Shown in pieces: positions 59,212 through 64,000 of a stretch of DNA of 64,000 nt. The position numbers were made by a program, and so were the translations under genes. The stretch is from Oleidesulfovibrio alaskensis DSM 16109 (GTDB taxonomy: Bacteria > Desulfobacterota > Desulfovibrionia > Desulfovibrionales > Desulfovibrionaceae): the NCBI RefSeq assembly GCF_000482745.1, contig NZ_KI519495.1, forward strand, positions 198,199 to 262,198, read 5' to 3'. The notes below the pieces were generated by a model. That model did not search any database, was not told where the DNA came from, and saw only the letters and a list, made by a program, of their open reading frames with translations. Position 1 is the first letter of the stretch. Each line of letters starts with the position of its first letter.

Positions 59212-59868
59212 TCATATTTCGGTTATTATCCGATCCTGAGGCCAGCGGGATTTGGGTGTCACCGCATTGAAATCATCAGCGGCACTAAACCCCAGAGCCA
59301 CAATGACCGAGGGCTTGTACCCTTTCTCCGTCAATCCCAGCTCTTTTTCCAGCACTTCGTGATCAAAGCCTTCCATGGGGCATGCGTGTATGCCCAGATG
59401 TGCCGCACCGGACAACAGATTACCAAGGGCGATAAACGTCTGCTTCTCCATCCAGTGAAAAGCGTCCTGCAACTCGTTACGGTGCAGCATGGCAAAAAAC
59501 TCACGGCCTTTTCTGTTGGCGGCCTTCGTTTCTTCAGAAGGAAAACGACCGTCCCGCTCTTCCTGCTCAAGCACCTGTGTGGTGTATTCCGTGTCGATAT
59601 CCGTTTTTGTGCACAGCACCACAACATGAGAAGCATCGCAGATTTTTGATGCGTTAAATGCGTAAACCCCGTGTGCTGCCTTTGCCACGCGCTGCCTGCC
59701 TTCATCCGTACCGGCAATGACAAAATGCCACGGCTGAGAGTTGGTCGAAGAAGGACTGAGTTGCAGAATATCCTTCACCGCCTGCACGGTTTCGGCGTCC
59801 AGCCTGCGGTCCGGATCAAACTTTTTTGTGGTGTATCTGGTGGTAAGAGCTTCAATATAGCTATGCAT
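59212..59868 (-). CDS. NfsB/NfnB-type FMN nitroreductase
   Basis: FMN-dependent oxidoreductase of 218 residues, homodimeric in this family. RYTTKKFDPDRRL and SPSSTNSQPWHFVIA (about residues 38-52) form the FMN site, and LLSGAAHLGIHACPMEGFD and the C-terminal RWPQDRI match E. coli NfsB. Physiological electron acceptor is unknown: nitro-compounds or quinones are typical. ATG 59868 follows GGGAGG; the upstream extension is not supported. Confidence 0.92.
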   Translation of the reverse strand: MHSYIEALTTRYTTKKFDPDRRLDAETVQAVKDILQLSPSSTNSQPWHFVIAGTDEGRQRVAKAAHGVYAFNASKICDASHVVVLCTKTDIDTEYTTQVLEQEERDGRFPSEETKAANRKGREFFAMLHRNELQDAFHWMEKQTFIALGNLLSGAAHLGIHACPMEGFDHEVLEKELGLTEKGYKPSVIVALGFSAADDFNAVTPKSRWPQDRIITEI

Positions 59869-60091
59869 GACTGCCTCCCTGCGATGGTCTGCGGTTCCTG
59901 AAGTTACGATGTAATAATGGCCGGTCATGCGCCTGAAGTAAAATTACTATTTACAGCCGCTTTAATTAATCTTGCTAATGTATAGCCGCACATTCTCCCG
60001 CCGCGGAATTCTACCCCACTTGCCGCATTGCGCCCGGATGTGTATCCACAACGCACCGGCCCGTTTTCATTTCAGCCGAGGAGTAACCACC

Positions 60092-61207
60092 ATGCCGCTG
60101 TCCAAGCCACGCCGCGCCGCTTCCCCGGGCAGGCTTGACGCTCTTGATGCACTGCGCGCCGTTGCCATTGTCATGGTGGTCTGTATTCATGTGCTGGGCT
60201 ACTGCCTGCCGCTGCCGCCTGCACAGTATGCCGTGATTTCATTTGTGGTGCAGACCGCCGGTGTCGCCACTTTTTACCTGACAGACGGCTATCTGCTGGC
60301 ATTCGGCAGGGCTCATAAAGAACACCACCACCGGCAGTTCATGCAAAAAAGCGCCCGCAGGCTGCTGGTTCCGTGGATTGCTTTCACGGTGCTGTACACT
60401 GCGGCTCGCTATGCCTTCGAGCTTGCCGGGCTGATGGACAATTACGCAATCGCAGGGCGCTCTCCGGCCGAAGTGGCAACCGCGGCATACAGCTCTGTGT
60501 ACGCTCCGCAGCTGTATTTTCTGGCGTCGCTGTTTCTCATCAGGGCCGTGTGCCCCGTTACGGCGGCCCTTATGCTTAAAATGCCTGTGTATGCGGCAGG
60601 CGCACTGCTGGCTGCAGGAGTTTGGGCTTTGAACAGCTACGGCATCAGCGGCCTGTTTCCCTTCTCTCTGCTGGCCGGTTTCCCGGGGCAGGAACCGGTT
60701 CTCCATGCCGTCCACGGGCTGCAGTTTCATGCCTGCGGCATGCTGCTGTGGCGCCTGCACAACCGTTACGGTCTGCGACCTCTGGTTCTGACCACCTTTC
60801 CCGTTCTGGGCCTCTGTCTGCTTGGTCTCCTTACAGGCAATCTGCACCTGCCAAGGATAACGCAATACGCTTATCTGCTTTCACTCTTTTTATTTTTTGC
60901 CGCTACCGGCTTCCACCCCGCGCCGTTGCTTTGGCTGGGCAGAAACACCATGGGAATCTACCTGCTCCATACTCCGATAATTCTCAAAGCCGTATCCATG
61001 GCTGTGAACCGACTGGTCACCATACCTCTGCTTTCATTCACACTCATCACATGCGGTGTTGTACTGGCAAGCGTGACGGCAATCCCGCTGTTGCGCCGGT
61101 TGCCGGCGGGACACCTGCTGCTGGGCGAATATCCACCGGCAAAAAAGCAGGCCGGCCCCCCGACGCCGCGTTCCCGCAGAGAGCCGCAAAGCAACCGGTC
61201 CGTTTAA
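60092..61207 (+). CDS. Acyltransferase 3-family membrane protein
   Basis: Multi-pass membrane protein of 371 residues in the OafA/YrhL/WecH family, which transfers acyl groups (often acetyl or succinyl) to envelope glycans. The start pattern RLDALDALRAVAIVMVVCIH carries the conserved Arg and His. Later RRLLVPWIAF and LWLGRNTMGIYLLH are family marks. GAGGAG precedes ATG 60092. It stands alone, without glycan synthesis genes, so the substrate is not inferable. Confidence 0.88.
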   Translation: MPLSKPRRAASPGRLDALDALRAVAIVMVVCIHVLGYCLPLPPAQYAVISFVVQTAGVATFYLTDGYLLAFGRAHKEHHHRQFMQKSARRLLVPWIAFTVLYTAARYAFELAGLMDNYAIAGRSPAEVATAAYSSVYAPQLYFLASLFLIRAVCPVTAALMLKMPVYAAGALLAAGVWALNSYGISGLFPFSLLAGFPGQEPVLHAVHGLQFHACGMLLWRLHNRYGLRPLVLTTFPVLGLCLLGLLTGNLHLPRITQYAYLLSLFLFFAATGFHPAPLLWLGRNTMGIYLLHTPIILKAVSMAVNRLVTIPLLSFTLITCGVVLASVTAIPLLRRLPAGHLLLGEYPPAKKQAGPPTPRSRREPQSNRSV

Positions 61208-61309
61208 ACATGAACAACGCCCCACCAAAAGCGCGGCCCTGACGCCACGGGTAACACCGGCGGGGCCCCGCACAGAGTTCCGTAGAGGACATACCGCCTG
61301 CAAAGACGG

Positions 61310-61774
61310 TCAGAAGCCCGCTCCGCGCAGTTCCTTCCGCAATAACGCCGCTATGCTTTCCCGCTGCGGGACATTACCGTGATGCACAACCCGTCCGTCA
61401 ATAACCAGCACAGGGGTCATCAGAAAGCCCGCAGCAGCGGCTGCCAGACGGCACGGTTCCAGCGCCCGGTCAAGTTCCGGCGACCAGCGGTCCGCCGGAC
61501 GCAAGGCCACCTTTCCGGACGGTCCCGCCGCCAGACGGTATACTTCTTCCCAGTCCATATGAATATCCGCAGCTGAGGCCACATGTCCGGCTGTACCTAT
61601 GCGGCAGCGCAGTGCATCACCCAGCTGTACCGCCTCCGGAGCATCAAAGGCACAGTGACGCAACACCCAGTTCCCTCCTTCCGGGGCCTCCTGCTGCAGC
61701 AGCAGTCCCAGCAGGTCACAGCGCGGGCAAGGCGGCTCTGTTCCGATTACAAGTATATCCACAGTTTTTTTCAT
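61310..61774 (-). CDS. Thioredoxin-fold protein with CPRC motif
   Basis: Small 154-residue cytoplasmic protein. The N-terminus MKKTVDILVIGTEPPCPRCDLL puts a CPRC redox motif after the first strand, as in thioredoxin- or glutaredoxin-like proteins. The C-terminal TPVLVIDGRVVHHGNVPQ includes the cis-Pro-like TP and the ending strand of the fold. There is no signal peptide. An insertion of about 60 residues with Ala-rich helices separates the halves. It could be a redox-active or metal-binding protein; the partner is unknown. The ATG is at 61774. Confidence 0.72.
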   Translation of the reverse strand: MKKTVDILVIGTEPPCPRCDLLGLLLQQEAPEGGNWVLRHCAFDAPEAVQLGDALRCRIGTAGHVASAADIHMDWEEVYRLAAGPSGKVALRPADRWSPELDRALEPCRLAAAAAGFLMTPVLVIDGRVVHHGNVPQRESIAALLRKELRGAGF

Positions 61775-62028
61775 TATTCAGCCTTCCCTCGGCAAATTTG
61801 CGCACATGTTTCCCCGCAGGGCATACCATGTCAACAGGACAGGCAGACTGCTGTCTCGGGTGCAGATCAAAATCCGGACTGAAATAAACGGAAACCACGC
61901 ATGCGGAAGACGCCTGCAGCGACATTCCGGTGGCCGACCGGCACCAGCGCGGCGCAAAAGAGGCAGGAAACGAAGACGACCCTTGAGTCAGATAAGGCCT
62001 TCTTTCAGGTCGTCGGAGGATTCAGCGG

Positions 62029-62400
62029 TTATTCGTAAGGATACCCGTTGCCGAATTCTCCGGCGCGGGGGTTGGGATACTGGCGTTCCGCAATCAGTTT
62101 CTGTATGCCCTGAGACCGGTCTGTCCAGTGCATGTGCAGAAACTGCTCAGCCTTATGGCTCATAGGATGTTCAAGCCAGTCCTTGTACAGTTTGATTACC
62201 TGCGGGTTGTCCTGCGATGCCCGATGCACAAACGTTTTGTCCGCAGCGTAGACACTGTTTATGCGGTCGGTCATATACTCTTTAACCTGCTTGACCGCTG
62301 CCAATGCCTTTCCGGTAAAGCGGATACCAACAATTGCAGCGCCGCAGGCCATGCAGCCGGCTTTCAGAAACTGACGACGGGTGAATGCAGCAATACTCAT
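62029..62400 (-). CDS. hydB: Periplasmic [FeFe] hydrogenase small subunit
   Basis: Small subunit of 123 residues that wraps the catalytic subunit. A Tat signal, FTRRQFLKAG, starts near residue 6 and likely directs export of the folded heterodimer, since the large subunit has no signal of its own. The mature part (VKQVKEYMTDRINSVY, HRASQDNPQVIKLY, PNPRAGEFGNGYPYE) closely resembles the D. vulgaris protein. It lies 9 bp after hydA. Confidence 0.96.
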   Translation of the reverse strand: MSIAAFTRRQFLKAGCMACGAAIVGIRFTGKALAAVKQVKEYMTDRINSVYAADKTFVHRASQDNPQVIKLYKDWLEHPMSHKAEQFLHMHWTDRSQGIQKLIAERQYPNPRAGEFGNGYPYE

Positions 62401-62409
62401 TTCATCCTC

Positions 62410-63675
62410 CTATGCCTTGCTGGACGACATTCTGTTCAGACGCTCTTTGAGTCCGGCAAAGGTTCTGGAAACTTTGCGGTCCATAGCTTCCAGTACTCCG
62501 GGCATCACAGGCTGACCGCCACCGCAGACACATCCTCCGGGGCAGGCCATAAACTCGATGAAATGCCACGGGCTTTTCCCTGTCTTAATCACCTCGCATA
62601 CTTCCGCAAAACGCTTTGCTCCGTGAACCACCGCCACGTTTATCTTTGCATCGCCAATGGTGACAGTACCTTCTTTGATACCGTTCAGGCCGCGAACCAT
62701 CGTAAAATCCCAGCTCGACGGTTTTTTGCCGGTCACAGCCTCGTAGGCATAACGCAAAGCCGCTTCCATAACACCGCCGGATACACCGAAAATCGTGGCT
62801 CCACCGGTGGAATCACCCATCAACGTGTCCCGCTTGCCGTCCGGCAGAGCGGCGAAATCAATGCCTGCCTTTTTTATCATGTAGGCCAGTTCGCGGGTGT
62901 CTATGGTTGCGTCAATGTCTTTGTAGCCGCTGGACCACAGGTCCGCGCGCATGCCCTCATACTTTTTAGCGGTACAGGGCATAATGGAAACCGTATAAAC
63001 CTTGGACCGATCATATTTCATCACATCCGGTCCATACGTTTTGGCCAGTGCGCCCATCATCCCGATGGGAGATTTGCAGCTTGAAAGATGCGGGAACAAC
63101 TCAGGATAAAAGCTTTCCACATATTTGTGCCAGCCGGGGCAGCAAGAGGTAAACTGAGGAAGCGGCTTGTCAATCTGCCCTGTAAGGCGTTTGACAAACT
63201 CGGTGCCTTCTTCCCATATGGTGACATCTGCAGTGAACTCATTGTCCCATACGTGGTCAAAGCCCAGCATCTGCAAAGCTGTCAGCATCTTTCCCGTGGT
63301 TACCGTGCCCACCGGCATGCCGAAACATTCTCCAAGCCCATACCGGACAGCAGGAGCCGGCATGGCGATTACCTTGATCTCCGGATCTTTGATTTTTTCA
63401 CTCAGCTCCCGAACCCAGGACTGCACCTCGTAAATGGCTCCGACAGGGCAATGAGTAAGACACTGCCCGCAATTGATGCAGATTTCTTCATGAGGAATAC
63501 TATGCGCACTCCCGGTATCGCCAAATATGGCGCCCGTCGGGCAATACTCCTGACAGGTATCGCAGCCGATACATTTTTCCGGATCAATCTGGATGAAAAA
63601 AAGTTCATCCGGATTCGCTCGCGGGTCAGGCGACTGATCCACATACTGAATCTTTTCCATTTCAACCAAGTTCAT
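62410..63675 (-). CDS. hydA: Periplasmic [FeFe] hydrogenase large (catalytic) subunit
   Basis: Catalyses reversible H2 oxidation with the H-cluster; 421 residues, periplasmic type. Two ferredoxin-type [4Fe-4S] sites use C35/C38/C41/C45 (CIGCDTCQEYCP) and C66/C69/C72/C76 (CINCGQCLTHCP). H-cluster cysteines lie in FTSCCPGWHKY, IMPCTAKKYEG and MACPGGCVCGGGQP near the C-terminus. The order hydA-hydB and the sequence match D. vulgaris. GGAGG precedes ATG 63675. The HydEFG maturation genes are not in the window. In SRBs it feeds H2-derived electrons to periplasmic cytochrome c3. Confidence 0.97.
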   Translation of the reverse strand: MNLVEMEKIQYVDQSPDPRANPDELFFIQIDPEKCIGCDTCQEYCPTGAIFGDTGSAHSIPHEEICINCGQCLTHCPVGAIYEVQSWVRELSEKIKDPEIKVIAMPAPAVRYGLGECFGMPVGTVTTGKMLTALQMLGFDHVWDNEFTADVTIWEEGTEFVKRLTGQIDKPLPQFTSCCPGWHKYVESFYPELFPHLSSCKSPIGMMGALAKTYGPDVMKYDRSKVYTVSIMPCTAKKYEGMRADLWSSGYKDIDATIDTRELAYMIKKAGIDFAALPDGKRDTLMGDSTGGATIFGVSGGVMEAALRYAYEAVTGKKPSSWDFTMVRGLNGIKEGTVTIGDAKINVAVVHGAKRFAEVCEVIKTGKSPWHFIEFMACPGGCVCGGGQPVMPGVLEAMDRKVSRTFAGLKERLNRMSSSKA

Positions 63676-63819
63676 AGCTACCTCCGTCTATTATAAGGGG
63701 ATTTCCACGGCGTACCAAAAGCCGAAGAATACCATTGGAACCTAGAGCATGCGAATTCATGATATTATGTGAATACTTTTTTTAAATTAGTAACACTCTA
63801 TGAGGTTATCATCCTTCTG

Positions 63820-63834
63820 GCAATTACTAATTGC
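63820..63834. promoter_or_regulatory. Palindrome upstream of hydA
   Basis: GCAATTACTAATTGC is a perfect 15-bp palindrome about a central C, in AT-rich DNA 145 bp before hydA. It may be an operator, but the regulator is unknown. Confidence 0.4.
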
Positions 63835-63865
63835 ATAATATGCTCTCATCATACCACTACCGCAG

Positions 63866-64000
63866 CCGTACGCCCGAAGCAGTGGGGCTGACCGGTACAG
63901 GGCGGGCGCAACGGGGGATGCAAGGGGAATCATTCCCCTTGCCCGCCGGAGGCGTATTTATGGTTGCTTAGTAACTGCCTCCGGCGGGCAGGGAGATGAT
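63866..64000. repeat. Dispersed composite palindromic repeat, forward orientation, cut by window end
   Basis: Shows the repeat's parts clearly: CGCAACGGGGGAT, the hairpin GCAAGGGGAAT/ATTCCCCTTGC (63920-63942), then GCCCGCCGGAGGC (63941-63953), a 23-bp spacer and its exact inverse GCCTCCGGCGGGC (63977-63989), followed by GCAGGGAGATGAT running off the window. It occupies the distal part of the hydA upstream region. Confidence 0.85.

Noticed and set aside
62401..63675. Hydrogenase maturation or NiFe genes near hydAB
   Set aside because: Only hydA and hydB are present in the window; no HydE, HydF or HydG-like sequence was seen on either strand.
63818..63836. TGGCAATTACTAATTGCA near hydA as a sigma-54 promoter
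   Set aside because: The GG-to-GC spacing is two bases too long; the palindrome explains the resemblance.

Overview
The window looks like chromosomal DNA of a high-GC sulfate-reducing bacterium of the Desulfovibrio group. The clearest pointers are a periplasmic [FeFe] hydrogenase of the D. vulgaris two-subunit type (hydA-hydB at the right end), a bacterioferritin of the Desulfovibrio type with the conserved haem-ligand Met, and a B12-dependent class II ribonucleotide reductase. My best guess is Oleidesulfovibrio (Desulfovibrio) alaskensis or a close relative; this rests on remembered protein resemblance and was not searched. Nearly all of the window is ordinary, densely packed core and metabolic genes. 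I see no prophage, transposase, integrase, CRISPR array or rRNA operon.

Layout. 1-3.0 kb (minus): ubiX, an UPF0173 metal-dependent hydrolase, a GIY-YIG protein and a DEAD-box helicase cut by the window edge. 3.3 kb: tRNA-Arg(CCG). 3.8-5.8 kb (minus): two tandem glycine-betaine-type binding proteins with no transporter partners. 6.3-13.6 kb (plus): a purine or nucleoside uptake and salvage operon (BMP-family binding protein, phosphoribosyltransferase, ABC ATPase, two permeases, adenine deaminase). 13.7-14.1 kb: two tandem 221-bp copies of a composite palindromic repeat that recurs at 29.0, 39.2 and 63.9 kb. 14.3-16.4 kb: bacterioferritin, then an SO_0444-type metal permease behind an ArsR/SmtB-like operator. 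16.7-21.0 kb: a four-carbon acid sugar operon (DeoR regulator, KdgT-like permease, DUF1537 kinase, PdxA2).

21-35 kb: housekeeping genes, namely a MerR-like coiled-coil protein, HU, an NlpC/P60 lipoprotein, CysQ, an RsmB/F-type methyltransferase, an FG-GAP protein, an RluD-type pseudouridine synthase, an HTH/molybdate-binding-like regulator, IlvD, FtsX, FtsE and NrdJ. 35.2-39.2 kb: ZraP divergent from a ZraS-ZraR two-component system, with a sigma-54 promoter for zraP and a repeated site between them. 39.5-53.5 kb: a lysozyme-like protein, an M48 lipoprotein protease, TopA, two glutamine synthetases of different families in tandem (GSI and GSIII, the latter with a sigma-54-like promoter), AsnRS, UspA, a FUSC-family membrane protein and an MnmM-like methyltransferase.

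53.1-57.5 kb is the least ordinary locus. A hydantoinase/oxoprolinase-family protein and a small unknown protein are divergent from a single-subunit 2-hydroxyacyl-CoA-dehydratase-like iron-sulfur protein and its ATP-dependent activase. That pair resembles the double-cubane cluster protein system. The window closes with a LysR regulator, a nitroreductase, an acyltransferase-3 protein, a thioredoxin-fold protein and hydB-hydA.
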